From Paenibacillus sp. FSL K6-1330 (GTDB taxonomy: Bacteria > Bacillota > Bacilli > Paenibacillales > Paenibacillaceae), in the NCBI RefSeq assembly GCF_037976825.1, contig NZ_CP150269.1, positions 3,423,501 through 3,487,500 on the forward strand: a DNA stretch of 64,000 nt. The letters are read 5' to 3'. The position numbers were made by a program, and so were the translations under genes. The notes beneath the pieces are model-generated. The model had not been told where the DNA came from. It made no database searches and saw only the letters and a program-made list of their open reading frames with translations. Shown here in pieces: positions 17,055-25,818 of this stretch (position 1 is the stretch's first letter; the number at the start of each line of letters is the position of its first letter).

Positions 17055-17406
17055 TAACCGACCACTTGCCTACTGGCTCATTCGCAGGATTCACAAGAAG
17101 CATGAAGAACCGATACGCTCGCCTAAAGGGCTCAGACCCGTGGACAAAGCAGTAACGGACTCCATCTCCTTGATAGGTGTAACGAAGGAATGAAAGGGCA
17201 TAGACCCGTTGAGACATGGGAGGGCAAACCTCAAGGACGAAGATGGAGCATGCGAATAAAGGAAAACTATGGGAATTTCGCACTTCCCCTTATTTCGTTA
17301 TGCCCACATTCGCCATACGGTCCCCCCTTTTGTCGCCTTCGTTGTCACATTTGTTTTCATAACGAATGAAATCCTGCGAATTAGCGAGCTAGCGCAAGAA
17401 AATTGA
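17055..17406 (+). ncRNA. Probable guide (bridge/seeker) RNA region of the IS1111-type element
   Basis: There is no gene between the transposase stop and the right subterminal repeat. In IS1111-subgroup elements this position encodes the RNA that directs insertion. The segment holds two similar stretches, AAAGGGCTCAGACCCGT at 17125-17141 and AAAGGGCATAGACCCGT at 17193-17209, each able to form a small GGG/CCC hairpin. They could be equivalent parts of donor and target loops. Exact RNA ends are not known. Confidence 0.5.
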
Positions 17407-17586
17407 ATCATAAGGAGGGAGGCGAGCGCTGACGCTTGTCCAGAATCGATTCGTCCTCTCCGCTACGCCGTGCAGATTGCTTACTTTTAGACGCAAAGAA
17501 ACCGTTCTTCGGTAAAATGGAGGTGCTACCCAAACCATTTACAAAAGGAACGATTTCTTACGGAAGCGGCTCTATCGAGCGAAAGC

Positions 17587-17912
17587 TGCGAAGGTTGTCC
17601 GCTTAAAAAAACATGTGCGAAAGCCCAGGGAGACCGGGAAATCACCGTAAGCCTCAAGTATCTTCGTTACAAGCAGCAAGCAAGGGAGAAACTTCGAAGC
17701 GAGGAGCATCATGCGTTGTCGGTTCAGCGAATGTCGAACCGGAAAGTGTGTTTGGGCAGATCAAAAACAACCGAGGATTCCGGCGATTTCTGCTTCGGGG
17801 CTTGCATAAAGTGAGCCTGGAGGTCGGGAGGCTTTCGCTTGCCCATAATTTGCTCAAGAAGGCGGCCAATGATCAAAACAGAAGCCATAGCGGTGTGGGA
17901 ATAACATCCTGA
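17587..17912 (+). pseudogene. IS1182-type transposase, C-terminal remnant with frameshift
   Basis: From 17587 one frame reads the zinc-knuckle-like CEGCPLKKTCAKA and then LKYLRYKQQAREKL, typical of IS1182-family DDE transposases. Near 17720 the coding sense moves to another frame, which reads VFGQIKNNRGFRRFLLRGLH and LAHNLLKKAAND before the stop at 17912. The N-terminal and central parts of the enzyme are absent, so it is inactive. Confidence 0.7.
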
Positions 17913-18024
17913 GCACCGCCATGGCTTTATTTGACACACTTTCTGTTTATGAGAGCCGTACGTCAAGCGACTAAAGCTACTTTCGGGACGGCCCCTTTTT
18001 TTAACGGTTAATTCAGTTAACACA

Positions 18025-18588
18025 TCACAGGTTATCTATGAACTTTAAGTAATCCTGTGCACTTGTATCCAATGCGCTATGAGGGGACGATAGGTCCATG
18101 TCAGGCGCATTAGTTCCAGGAGCAGCCTCTTGTCCGTAAAACGCAAAGAACGAACGATAATCTGCATCGCAGTAGAGGAAGGTCGTTTCAAAAGGGGTTA
18201 ATATCTGTGCAAGCGTGTAGCGATACCTTCCGTTTTCCTGATAATCTTCTTTTTTTATTCCAGCCGAAACCGCTAATCCAACTTTGCGTTTCTTTAACTT
18301 ATCGCCTCCATTTGAACCGTAAGCCCACCCGTAAGCGAATACCTCGTCAAGCCACTTTTTGAGGAGTGGCGGACAATTAAACCAATAGATAGGAAATTGT
18401 AAAATAAGATTGCTATGCGATTCAATGAGCTGCTGTTCTTTTTGTACATCCATGTTTCCATCAGGGTAAACCTTATGTAATTCGTGAACAGTATACAGCT
18501 CCGGATATTGCTTTAGTTCCTCGACCCAGCGCTTATTGATGACCGAGGTTTCCAGACTTGGATGCGTTACGATAACAAGTGTTTTCAA
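18025..18588 (-). CDS. NAD(P)H quinone oxidoreductase, flavodoxin fold
   Basis: A 187-residue FMN-dependent enzyme of the NQO/MdaB/YwrO group that would reduce quinones by two electrons. KTLVIVTHPSLETSVINKRW forms the first strand and phosphate loop, LILQFPIYWFNCPPLLKKWLDEVF is the family hallmark, and FAYGWAYGSNGGDKLKKRK follows. TTG 18588 is the likely start because AAGGAGG lies eight bases upstream; the frame extends to 18660 without such a site. Its promoter carries a dyad over the -35 box (18624-18684), which suggests induction by electrophiles through a regulator of the HxlR/YodB or MarR kind. It is divergent from the MMPL exporter. Confidence 0.82.
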   Translation of the reverse strand: MKTLVIVTHPSLETSVINKRWVEELKQYPELYTVHELHKVYPDGNMDVQKEQQLIESHSNLILQFPIYWFNCPPLLKKWLDEVFAYGWAYGSNGGDKLKKRKVGLAVSAGIKKEDYQENGRYRYTLAQILTPFETTFLYCDADYRSFFAFYGQEAAPGTNAPDMDLSSPHSALDTSAQDYLKFIDNL

Positions 18589-18623
18589 TGATATGTCCTC
18601 CTTGAGCATGATTGATTTCCTTG

Positions 18624-18684
18624 AGTATAAAGTGCGAACTGCAATTTTGTAAGTATGCACTTTTAGTACAGGTACTTACCAAAA
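18624..18684 (-). promoter_or_regulatory. Promoter and operator of the quinone reductase
   Basis: On the minus strand TTACAA and TATACT are spaced by exactly 17 bases (plus-strand 18647-18652 and 18624-18629). The -35 box lies within one arm of an inverted repeat, TTTTGTAAGTA (18645-18655) with TACTTAC-C-AAAA (18673-18684). A bound repressor would block RNA polymerase. Confidence 0.6.
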
Positions 18685-18831
18685 GGTGAGTTTTAAATCA
18701 CTGAAAATTAAATAAATCGGACATTACATGCCCAAAAGTACATCCTGCGAATGCCCATATGTACGATTTCAAACCACTGCACGGACGTTATAATGACAGT
18801 TATTCTTGCTAATAGAGGAAGGTGATTACGT

Positions 18832-21015
18832 TTGGCAGCATTTTTGTATAAACTTGGAATTTTAGCTGCTCGAAACAGAAAGAAGGTCTTGTCTGGAAGT
18901 TTAGCGGTTCTCATCATCGCCGTTTCAGTTGGTCTCGGCATGGGTGTCCATTTAAACGGTGAAATGACCATTCCTGGCACAAAATCTGAGGAAGCGATGA
19001 AAGTATTAAAAGAAGAATTTTCGCAAGGAGAAGGTACTGAAGGCGGGACGATTCAAGTAATTTTCAAGGCTCCTGACGGTCAAACGCTGGAATCGGAATC
19101 AACGCAAAAAATGATCGCCAAGACGCTTGAGTCAATATCTAAAGACTCTGAGATTGCATCGATCGTAAGCCCATACGAGGCAGGTACAATCAGTTATAAA
19201 AAAGAGATTGGATATGCGGTAATCACGTACAAATCAGAGGCTTTGCAAGTCACGGATGCATCTAAAGAGCTCGTGTTGGAAAGTGTAGAGAAAGCACGTA
19301 AAGAGGGCTTACAGGCTGAACTCGGAGGAAGCGTCGAACTCTCCGAACTTGAAATAGGAGGAATCTCCGAGATCATTGGCATTATTGCCGCATTTATGAT
19401 CCTGGCCATTACATTCACATCCTTGCTCGCAGCCGGGTTGCCTATACTAACAGCCGTAATCGGACTTGGAATAGGCGTCATGTCCGTCATTATTGCTTCC
19501 AATTTTATCGAAATGGCGTCGTTCTCTTTAATACTTGCCATCATGCTTGGATTAGCCGTCGGAATTGACTATGGCTTATTCATTATTTCGAGATACAGAC
19601 AAAATCTTGTGGAAGGTAAAGGTGTTGAGGAGTCCATTGCGCATGCAAATGCTACCGCCGGCAGCGCTGTTATTTTCGCCGGATTGACGGTTATTATAGC
19701 ACTTGCCGGATTATCCGTAACGGGAATTCCGTTCATCACGGTAATGGGCGTAGCGGGAGCATTCACGGTACTTGTGGCCGTAATAATTTCCGTCCTCGTC
19801 GTTCCTGCGCTTCTTGGATTTGCGGGTGAACGGATTCGTCCGAAGTCGAAAACGGCTTCCATTCAGGATCCCCCTAAAGTCATCGAACAATCGAATCGGT
19901 GGGGACGAACGATAACGAAGTATCCATTACCTATCGCACTTGCAGGCATTTTGCTGTTAGGAGCCATAAGTCTGCCTGCACTGCATTTGCAAACGGGCCT
20001 TCCGGATAAAGGTTCAAAATCAATCGAAACAACGGAACGCCGCGGTTATGATTTGATAGCGGAAGGGTTTGGGCCTGGTATGAACGGACCGCTCGCTATT
20101 ATTCTTAAAGCAGAGTCAATAGATGACGCGCAAGCGACATTTGCTAAGGTAGGGAAGAATCTAAGCGAGCTGCCGAATGTGGCAATGGCAACTCCGCCGG
20201 TCTCGAACGCAACGGGCAAAGTAGCCATGGTAACGATCATCCCTGGAACCGATCCGAAAAGTGAGAAAACAACCGAATTGGTTCATTCGATCCGCGATAA
20301 GGCGGCCAAAATTAAGCAACAGGATCAAGTTGAGGTTATGGTTACGGGTGCAACGGCTGTGAATATCGATATATCTGAGAAATTAAATGAGGCTTTGCCT
20401 AGATTTGCAGCTCTGATTGTGGGACTGGCTTTGATTCTACTTATGATGGTATTCCGGTCCGTCTTAGTTCCGATCAAAGCCGTGCTAGGTTATCTCCTTA
20501 CGCTTACGGCAACACTCGGATTCGTCGTTTTTGTCGTTCAGGACGGTAACCTGGCCAAGTTTTTCGATATTCCTGCAGCCGGTCCTGTATTAAACTTCTT
20601 GCCCATTCTGACTGCAGGCATACTATTCGGCTTGGCCATGGATTATGAAGTGTTTCTGGTCAGTCGCATGCGCGAAGAATTTAACCATTCGGGAAATGCG
20701 AAAAATGCCGTACTCTCCGGACTTAAAAATAGCGGCAGCGTTGTAACGGCCGCTGGTCTCATCATGATTGCCGTGTTCGCAAGTTTTATCTTCGTCGAAG
20801 ATGTCATGATTAAATCAATGGGTTTGGCATTAGCTTTCGGCATATTGTTCGATGCATTTATCGTAAGGCTGACGATCGTGCCAGCGGTCATGACCCTCAT
20901 GGGCCGCTCGGCATGGTATCTGCCGAAATGGCTTGGACGCATATTACCAAATATCGATGTTGAAGGCGAGTCCATTGAGAAAGAACCGAAGAGCAAAAAA
21001 GAAATCGCCTCGTGA
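18832..21015 (+). CDS. MMPL/RND family transporter, YdfJ-like
   Basis: A 727-residue membrane exporter with two repeats, each a transmembrane helix, an extracellular domain and five more helices. The proton-relay motifs of MMPL proteins are present: AVGIDYGLFIISRYR in the first half and FGLAMDYEVFLVSRMREEF in the second. TTG 18832 is the start, with GGAAGGTG seven bases upstream. The two-component pair that follows after a terminator is the same context as Bacillus ydfJ next to ydfHI, where the regulator induces the exporter. The substrate is unknown; lipids or lipophilic drugs are typical. Confidence 0.88.
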   Translation: MAAFLYKLGILAARNRKKVLSGSLAVLIIAVSVGLGMGVHLNGEMTIPGTKSEEAMKVLKEEFSQGEGTEGGTIQVIFKAPDGQTLESESTQKMIAKTLESISKDSEIASIVSPYEAGTISYKKEIGYAVITYKSEALQVTDASKELVLESVEKARKEGLQAELGGSVELSELEIGGISEIIGIIAAFMILAITFTSLLAAGLPILTAVIGLGIGVMSVIIASNFIEMASFSLILAIMLGLAVGIDYGLFIISRYRQNLVEGKGVEESIAHANATAGSAVIFAGLTVIIALAGLSVTGIPFITVMGVAGAFTVLVAVIISVLVVPALLGFAGERIRPKSKTASIQDPPKVIEQSNRWGRTITKYPLPIALAGILLLGAISLPALHLQTGLPDKGSKSIETTERRGYDLIAEGFGPGMNGPLAIILKAESIDDAQATFAKVGKNLSELPNVAMATPPVSNATGKVAMVTIIPGTDPKSEKTTELVHSIRDKAAKIKQQDQVEVMVTGATAVNIDISEKLNEALPRFAALIVGLALILLMMVFRSVLVPIKAVLGYLLTLTATLGFVVFVVQDGNLAKFFDIPAAGPVLNFLPILTAGILFGLAMDYEVFLVSRMREEFNHSGNAKNAVLSGLKNSGSVVTAAGLIMIAVFASFIFVEDVMIKSMGLALAFGILFDAFIVRLTIVPAVMTLMGRSAWYLPKWLGRILPNIDVEGESIEKEPKSKKEIAS

Positions 21016-21049
21016 GCTCAAAACTAAAATCTGTTTTACATTTTGCCCG

Positions 21050-21088
21050 ATCGTACATAAGGGACTCTGCCCTTAAGTACGATTTTTT
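21050..21088 (+). terminator. Terminator of the MMPL gene
   Basis: Arms ATCGTACATAAGGG and CCCTTAAGTACGAT, with one mismatch, enclose ACTCTG and run into TTTTTT. Confidence 0.88.
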
Positions 21089-21117
21089 CATGTTTACTAA
21101 AAGGTATAATAGAAAAT

Positions 21118-21147
21118 ACAATTGAAAATTGTAATTGTTGTTATAAT
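21118..21147 (+). promoter_or_regulatory. Promoter region of the two-component genes
   Basis: Inverted repeat ACAATT-GAA-AATTGT (21118-21132) is followed by another ATTGT and by TATAAT at 21142-21147. It may bind the response regulator; no good -35 box is seen. Confidence 0.4.
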
Positions 21148-21171
21148 AGGGGGAAAGAAAGGGGAGAACTC

Positions 21172-22407
21172 ATGGGAACGGGAAACGAGCTCAAGCGGTG
21201 GTCGCAAAAAAATAGAGATAACGACTTACCCGATGCCATGTTTAATGCCAGAGTCCCGAGCATGACATGGGTTTTTTTCGTTTATTTCATATCCATGATT
21301 GTACAGGTTCTGCACGAGCCGTCGATTATTTCTTTGACCTTCTTTTCGGGATTGATGCTGCTCCACGCCTCATTAATTTGGCACTTCTCATCTCTTACTG
21401 AAAAATATCCTTGGGTTTATTTCATGATTCAAGGTCTCATAATTCTGGGATGTTCGCTTATTATGGATCAGGCAACTTTTATGTTATTGCTTGGGATGTA
21501 TCCCGTGTTGACTGGCCAAAGCGTCGGGGTCTACTATCAAAGAATCAAAATGGTTATGCTGTCCGTTTTCTATTATGTGTTATTCCTATCGACTTTCTTC
21601 ATTATGGAACAATGTGAATTGTTGATTTTAATGTCGATCTTGTACATAATGATGACCGTCATTTTCGTTTCTTTTGCCGATTTATTTTTAAAGCAAGTTC
21701 ATGCTCGGAAACGCACCCAAACTTTTCTTGAAGATCTAGAGCGTGCGCATCGCAAGGTTGAGGAATTGACATTGGCTAACGAACGTCAAAGAATGGCCAG
21801 GGATTTGCATGATACGCTGGCGCAAGGTCTGGCTGGTCTCATCATGCAGCTGGATGCGGTCGACGCACATTTGACGAAAGGCAATTCTAAACGGGCTCAA
21901 GAAATCGTCCAGCATTCCATGATTCATGCAAAGAAAACGTTATCGGAAGCAAGATTGGCCATTGATAATCTTCGTTCAAAAACGCTCGCGACGGCCGATT
22001 TCTCAGATGCCATTCGAGACGAAATAGAGAGGTTCCAGAATGCGACCGGCATTCAAGTATTTCTTGATATGAGCATGGATGGGAGCATCCCCGAGTTGAT
22101 GATGGAGCATGGACTTTATATTATAGGCGAATGTTTAACCAACGTTGCCCGTCATGCTGAAGCCAGTCATGTCTGGGTATACATCCGCATAGAGGACGAG
22201 ATTATGAATCTTGAAATAAAAGATGATGGGAAAGGCATGACTTCGAATAAAAAGGGCTCCATGTCTGGACATTACGGACTAATCGGCATGAAGGAGCGAG
22301 TTCGCATCTTGGGAGGATCGCTTATTATAACCAACAACATCCCTCGCGGAACTTTAATTAAAATTGATACATCTGATGAGAAGGGAGAGAGCCCTGATGA
22401 TATATAA
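21172..22407 (+). CDS. NarL-type sensor histidine kinase, YdfH-like
   Basis: A 411-residue membrane kinase with about six N-terminal transmembrane helices and hardly any extracellular loop, so it probably senses a signal in the membrane. The HisKA_3 dimerisation motif RQRMARDLHDTLAQGLAGLI gives His213 as the phosphorylation site. The HATPase part has LTNVARHAEASHVWV (N box) and IKDDGKGM (G1 box). Its end overlaps the regulator gene by 11 bases. With the MMPL gene upstream it forms a likely drug- or lipid-responsive export module. Confidence 0.88.
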   Translation: MGTGNELKRWSQKNRDNDLPDAMFNARVPSMTWVFFVYFISMIVQVLHEPSIISLTFFSGLMLLHASLIWHFSSLTEKYPWVYFMIQGLIILGCSLIMDQATFMLLLGMYPVLTGQSVGVYYQRIKMVMLSVFYYVLFLSTFFIMEQCELLILMSILYIMMTVIFVSFADLFLKQVHARKRTQTFLEDLERAHRKVEELTLANERQRMARDLHDTLAQGLAGLIMQLDAVDAHLTKGNSKRAQEIVQHSMIHAKKTLSEARLAIDNLRSKTLATADFSDAIRDEIERFQNATGIQVFLDMSMDGSIPELMMEHGLYIIGECLTNVARHAEASHVWVYIRIEDEIMNLEIKDDGKGMTSNKKGSMSGHYGLIGMKERVRILGGSLIITNNIPRGTLIKIDTSDEKGESPDDI

Positions 22408-23047
22408 CGTGCTTATCGCCGATGACCATCTTGTGGTAAGGGAAGGGCTAAAATTCATTATTGAGACGAATGATAATTTTCATGTTCTCGGAGAAGCGGA
22501 AAACGGTGAGGAGGCCCTGAGATTATTGGAGTCGCTAACACCGGACGTCATTCTTATGGACTTAAATATGCCTAAAATGAGCGGATTAGAGACCATGGAG
22601 GAATTAAATAAAAGGAACATCGACATCCCTGTCGTTATATTGACGACATATAATGAAGATGAACTGATGATAAGCGGACTGGAATTGGGGGCCAAAGGAT
22701 ATCTCTTGAAAGATACCGGCAGAGATCATTTATTCCGCACGATAGAGTCCGCGGTTCGCGGCGACACGCTACTGCAGCCTGAAATTATGGCAAGAGTATT
22801 CGCTGCAAGGAACAAACGCGAAGATGCACTTGATTCGTCTTCAGATCAAACGGTGCTCTCCGAGAAAGAGCGAATCGTTCTACGGGCCATTGCGCTCGGT
22901 TATCGAAGCAAAGAAATAGCCGGCGATATGGGGATATCCGAGCGTACAGTCAAAGCTCATTTGACGAACATTTATAACAAACTTGGAGTGAATTCCAGAT
23001 CCCAAGCAGTCGCTGTCGCGGTCGAACAGGGTATCGTCCAGTTATAG
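22397..23047 (+). CDS. NarL/FixJ family response regulator, YdfI-like
   Basis: A 216-residue regulator. The receiver domain starts with NVLIADDHLVVREGL, the phospho-acceptor is Asp55 in VILMDLNMPKMSG, and the conserved Thr and Lys lie in VVILTTYNEDELMI and GAKGYLLKDT. The C-terminal LuxR-type helix-turn-helix reads LSEKERIVLRAIALGYRSKE and SERTVKAHLTNIYNKLGV. ATG 22397 is chosen (AAGGGAGAG seven bases upstream) and lies within the kinase gene, so the pair is translationally coupled. The probable target is the MMPL gene. Confidence 0.92.
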   Translation: MIYNVLIADDHLVVREGLKFIIETNDNFHVLGEAENGEEALRLLESLTPDVILMDLNMPKMSGLETMEELNKRNIDIPVVILTTYNEDELMISGLELGAKGYLLKDTGRDHLFRTIESAVRGDTLLQPEIMARVFAARNKREDALDSSSDQTVLSEKERIVLRAIALGYRSKEIAGDMGISERTVKAHLTNIYNKLGVNSRSQAVAVAVEQGIVQL

Positions 23048-23417
23048 GATTATGGCGGACCTCATGAACAAAACCATAACGCACAATACATTTAATTGTT
23101 ATTGTACCTTATTTATTTTCATACGAGCCGTCCTTGTTCAAACCCCGTTGTTTTCATAGCTGTCGGAGAATAGTGGGATCGTCCAGCTTTCGGTTACATC
23201 ATGCAGGAATCCAAAAAGAGTTGGACCTACCCACTATTTCGATACTAACATAATTGCATATTATGATATATAATAATTTGCACTGACCGCATTAGAATGA
23301 ACTCTCACGGGTACATAAACTCTAGAGCACTCTCTGGATAATCGGTAATGTATGTAAGGCCTACATTAGGAGATATTAGCTGTATCATATTATTTTCATA
23401 AAAGGAGTCCTTGTTTA
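23048..23417 (+). other. Non-coding region before the ZIP gene
   Basis: No gene is seen in these 370 bases. The main structure is the long-range hairpin at 23169-23238. The rest is A+T rich, with TATGATATATAATAAT near 23260 as a possible promoter. Confidence 0.5.
23169..23238 (+). promoter_or_regulatory. Long-range hairpin upstream of the ZIP gene
   Basis: AATAGTGGG (23169-23177) pairs with CCCACTATT (23230-23238), and GTCCA (23181-23185) with TGGAC (23222-23226), separated by a symmetric 3x3 internal loop (ATC and CTA). The 36-base apical loop contains a further CTTT/AAAG possibility. There is no T tract, so it is not a simple terminator. It is 180 bases before the start codon. Confidence 0.5.
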
Positions 23418-24233
23418 ATGGTAGATTTTTTTATGAATTTTAATCCCATTATCCAAGCATTACTAGCCACCTTGTTTACTTGGGGAATGACGGCGTTAGG
23501 GGCGGCTGTTGTTTTTTTTACAAAAACATTGAACCAGCGCCTGCTGGATAGTATGTTGGGTTTTGCTGGGGGTGTCATGATTGCGGCCAGTTACTGGTCC
23601 TTATTGGCTCCAGCCATCGAGATGTCAGAAGGCAATGCGATCGGGAACTGGTTTCCGGCTGCCTTCGGATTTTTATTAGGCGGAATCTTTATATGGGGAA
23701 TCGATAAGGTATTACCCCATCTACATCCCAATTCTCCGATTGGAGGAGCGGAAGGATATAATCCAAAAGTCAGAAAACGGAGTACTCTACTGGTACTCGC
23801 CATTACCCTTCACAACATTCCGGAAGGGTTAGCGGTCGGGATCGCATTTGGCGCGCTTGCTAATGGAGGGACTGAAGCATCGCTGGTAGGCGCTCTGACG
23901 CTGGCCCTGGGAATCGGCATTCAAAACTTCCCGGAGGGCGTTGCAGTTTCCATGCCCCTACGAGGCGACGGAATGTCTCAGCGAAAGAGCTTTTTCTATG
24001 GACAGTTCTCGGGTATGGTGGAACCGGTTGCCGCGGTAATCGGCGCAGTAGCCGTCGCCTTTATAGAACCCATGCTGCCTTATGCATTGAGTTTTGCGGC
24101 CGGTGCTATGATTTTCGTTGTAGCCGAAGAGGTCATTCCAAGCTCACAAGAAAAAGGCAACAAGGATTTAGCGTCCATGAGTTTAATGTTCGGTTTCGTA
24201 TTGATGATGATTCTTGATGTGGCGTTGGGGTAG
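23418..24233 (+). CDS. ZIP family metal transporter
   Basis: A 271-residue inner-membrane protein with eight predicted transmembrane helices, of the ZupT/GufA group that moves Zn2+ and other divalent metals into the cytosol. The metal-binding helices show [15 protein letters not shown] (TM4) and [17 protein letters not shown] (TM5), with the His/Glu and Asn/Glu pairs of the family. A His-containing segment (VLPHLHPNS) lies in the cytoplasmic loop before TM4. AAAGGAGTC precedes ATG 23418. It is a single gene with its own terminator. Confidence 0.92.
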   Translation: MVDFFMNFNPIIQALLATLFTWGMTALGAAVVFFTKTLNQRLLDSMLGFAGGVMIAASYWSLLAPAIEMSEGNAIGNWFPAAFGFLLGGIFIWGIDKVLPHLHPNSPIGGAEGYNPKVRKRSTLLVLAITLHNIPEGLAVGIAFGALANGGTEASLVGALTLALGIGIQNFPEGVAVSMPLRGDGMSQRKSFFYGQFSGMVEPVAAVIGAVAVAFIEPMLPYALSFAAGAMIFVVAEEVIPSSQEKGNKDLASMSLMFGFVLMMILDVALG

Positions 24234-24240
24234 AGACGAG

Positions 24241-24272
24241 AACAGCCAGCCGGGTACGGACTGGCTGTTTTT
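24241..24272 (+). terminator. Terminator of the ZIP gene
   Basis: Arms AACAGCCAG and CTGGCTGTT enclose an 11-base loop, followed by a T run. Confidence 0.88.
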
Positions 24273-24434
24273 GCGTTCCAATCCGCAGGTGAGCGATACT
24301 GGACTTAGGTCGAGGTTCCCATCTCATTCGCGGGACCAATCCTCAAGTCTCTAAATGGATGCTATACTGAATAAGACTTCAGGATTCGGCAGAAGAGAGA
24401 CAAAAAGGGATGACGGAAGGAATGGGAACACGTT

Positions 24435-25394
24435 ATGCAAAAGAAAACAGGTATATTGATCGTAGTGGCCGGCGTACTGCTGCTGCTCTTTACGATGAAC
24501 CCGATGAACATTTTTTCGAATGTTCAATTCGGATTTTCCTTTGACACCAAGAAAATTAATGAAGAGAAAATAGTGGCCGCTGATGATTTTCGGGATTTGA
24601 CCCTACAGACTGGAAGCACTGACATTGAAGTCACTAAGGGAAATTCAGACGAGATTAAGGTTCGACTGAACGGAAAGGTAAGCTCGAAAAATGTAGACCA
24701 AGTGAAATTGAAGGTCGAGCCAAACGGCGATACGCTGGTGATCGGGGTCGATGTTCCTGACGGTATTCAGTTTGGCATACGTATACTGGATATCGATTTA
24801 TCGGTGGAGTTACCGGAAAAGCAGTGGACAGCTGCAAACATTGAAAGTGGAAGCGGCAATCTCGAGATCGGTAGTATGCATGGAGATGAGGTCACGATCA
24901 AGGCAAGCAGCGGAAATGTTAATGTTCAGGATGTGAAGGCCGGCTCGCTGACGGTGCATACGAGCAGCGGTAATCTGAAGGCTAAAGAGATTGAAGCCGA
25001 GTCGTTAGCGTTAGAGTCAGGATCTGGAAATATATCGGCGGAACGCTATCATGCCACAACGCTGAACTTTAAAAATGGAAGCGGCTATGTTGAACTGAAG
25101 GACGGGGAGTCGGCCGTCCAAGGAAAGGCGGGCTCTGGAAACATACGCCTGGAGTCGGAGCGGTTAATCTATGATACCGACCTGCAAGCTGGAAGCGGGA
25201 ACGTGACCATCGATCTGGTTCAAGAACCTTCCTCTCTGGAAGTTGATTATCAAGGAAAGTCCGGTAATGGGAACATACAGTGGGACGGAATACGATATGA
25301 GGTAAAAGACGAAGGCAGGCTGATGGGAACGTTTGGCAGCGGCGACGCAGTGCTGAAGGTTCGCACAGGCTCTGGAAACTTCAAGCTGGAATAA
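24435..25394 (+). CDS. DUF4097 family beta-repeat protein, membrane anchored
   Basis: A 319-residue protein with a single N-terminal membrane segment (GILIVVAGVLLLLF) and the rest outside the cell. The exported part is a beta-solenoid-like series of about 22-residue repeats, each carrying a Ser-Gly-Asn turn: ESGSGN, KASSGN, HTSSGN, ESGSGN, KNGSGY, KAGSGN, QAGSGN, then SGNGN and TGSGN. DUF4097 (adhesin-like) proteins often sit beside envelope stress systems, but their role is not settled. The gene stands alone, and 32 bases later an IS1182-derived element begins. Confidence 0.85.
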   Translation: MQKKTGILIVVAGVLLLLFTMNPMNIFSNVQFGFSFDTKKINEEKIVAADDFRDLTLQTGSTDIEVTKGNSDEIKVRLNGKVSSKNVDQVKLKVEPNGDTLVIGVDVPDGIQFGIRILDIDLSVELPEKQWTAANIESGSGNLEIGSMHGDEVTIKASSGNVNVQDVKAGSLTVHTSSGNLKAKEIEAESLALESGSGNISAERYHATTLNFKNGSGYVELKDGESAVQGKAGSGNIRLESERLIYDTDLQAGSGNVTIDLVQEPSSLEVDYQGKSGNGNIQWDGIRYEVKDEGRLMGTFGSGDAVLKVRTGSGNFKLE

Positions 25395-25426
25395 ATCAGA
25401 TCACAATAGATTTAATGAAATGACGA

Positions 25427-25814
25427 GAAGGGGCCGTCCCAAAAGATCTTAGATCTTGCGGGAGGCCCCCTTCTTGCTGTTAGAAGACGCTCCATGTACG
25501 AATCGTTCCTCCAATCGCTGTTGCCCCCGCATTTCTTTGGAATGGTTCTGAGCAAGAAACCGTTCTTTGGTAAATCATGTTCATGTTCATGTGGATTTCC
25601 GGGAGACAACGTCCGGATTTCCGCACCATCAATCGCTTTCGTTCCGAGGGTATGAAAGACGTACTGGAGAAAAAGAAGGCGGCCAATGGTCAATACAGAA
25701 GCCATAGCGGTGTGGGAATAACATCCTGAGCACCGCCATGGCTTTATTTGACACATTTTTGTTTATGAGAGCTGTACGTCAAGCAACTAAATCTACTTTG
25801 GCGACGGCCCCTTC
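25427..25814 (+). mobile_element. Internally deleted IS1182-type element (copy B), MITE-like
   Basis: About 388 bases bounded by imperfect inverted repeats, GAAGGGGCCGTCCC on the left and GACGGCCCCTTC on the right. The left 130 bases match copy A at 15538 and the right 140 bases match its right end. The transposase has been reduced to a few codons. Such a short two-ended derivative could be moved by a full-length relative elsewhere. It ends five bases before the stop codon of the next gene, so that gene's terminator may have been displaced. Confidence 0.75.
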
Positions 25815-25818
25815 TTCA

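Larger units (their letters stand above)
15724..17418 (+). mobile_element. IS110 family element, IS1111 subgroup
   Basis: The element is defined by its DEDD transposase (15792-17054) and by a perfect 12-base inverted repeat, CCTCCTTATGAT at 15729-15740 and ATCATAAGGAGG at 17407-17418. Subterminal inverted repeats and a long non-coding stretch (about 350 bases) downstream of the transposase are traits of the IS1111 subgroup. The true ends lie a few bases outside the repeats and cannot be fixed without an empty site. It sits within an IS1182 remnant. Confidence 0.75.
15538..18000 (+). mobile_element. Decayed IS1182-type element (copy A), interrupted by an IS110-type element
   Basis: The ends are imperfect inverted repeats: GGGGGTGTCCC at 15538-15548 and GGGACGGCCCC at 17985-17995. 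The left 100 bases are repeated almost exactly at 25427 and 30993. The right 150 bases match the right part of the copy at 25427. Inside the right half is the C-terminal piece of an IS1182-type transposase (17587-17912), frameshifted. Most of the transposase is gone and an IS110-family element occupies the middle. Boundaries are estimated from the repeated copies. Confidence 0.65.
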
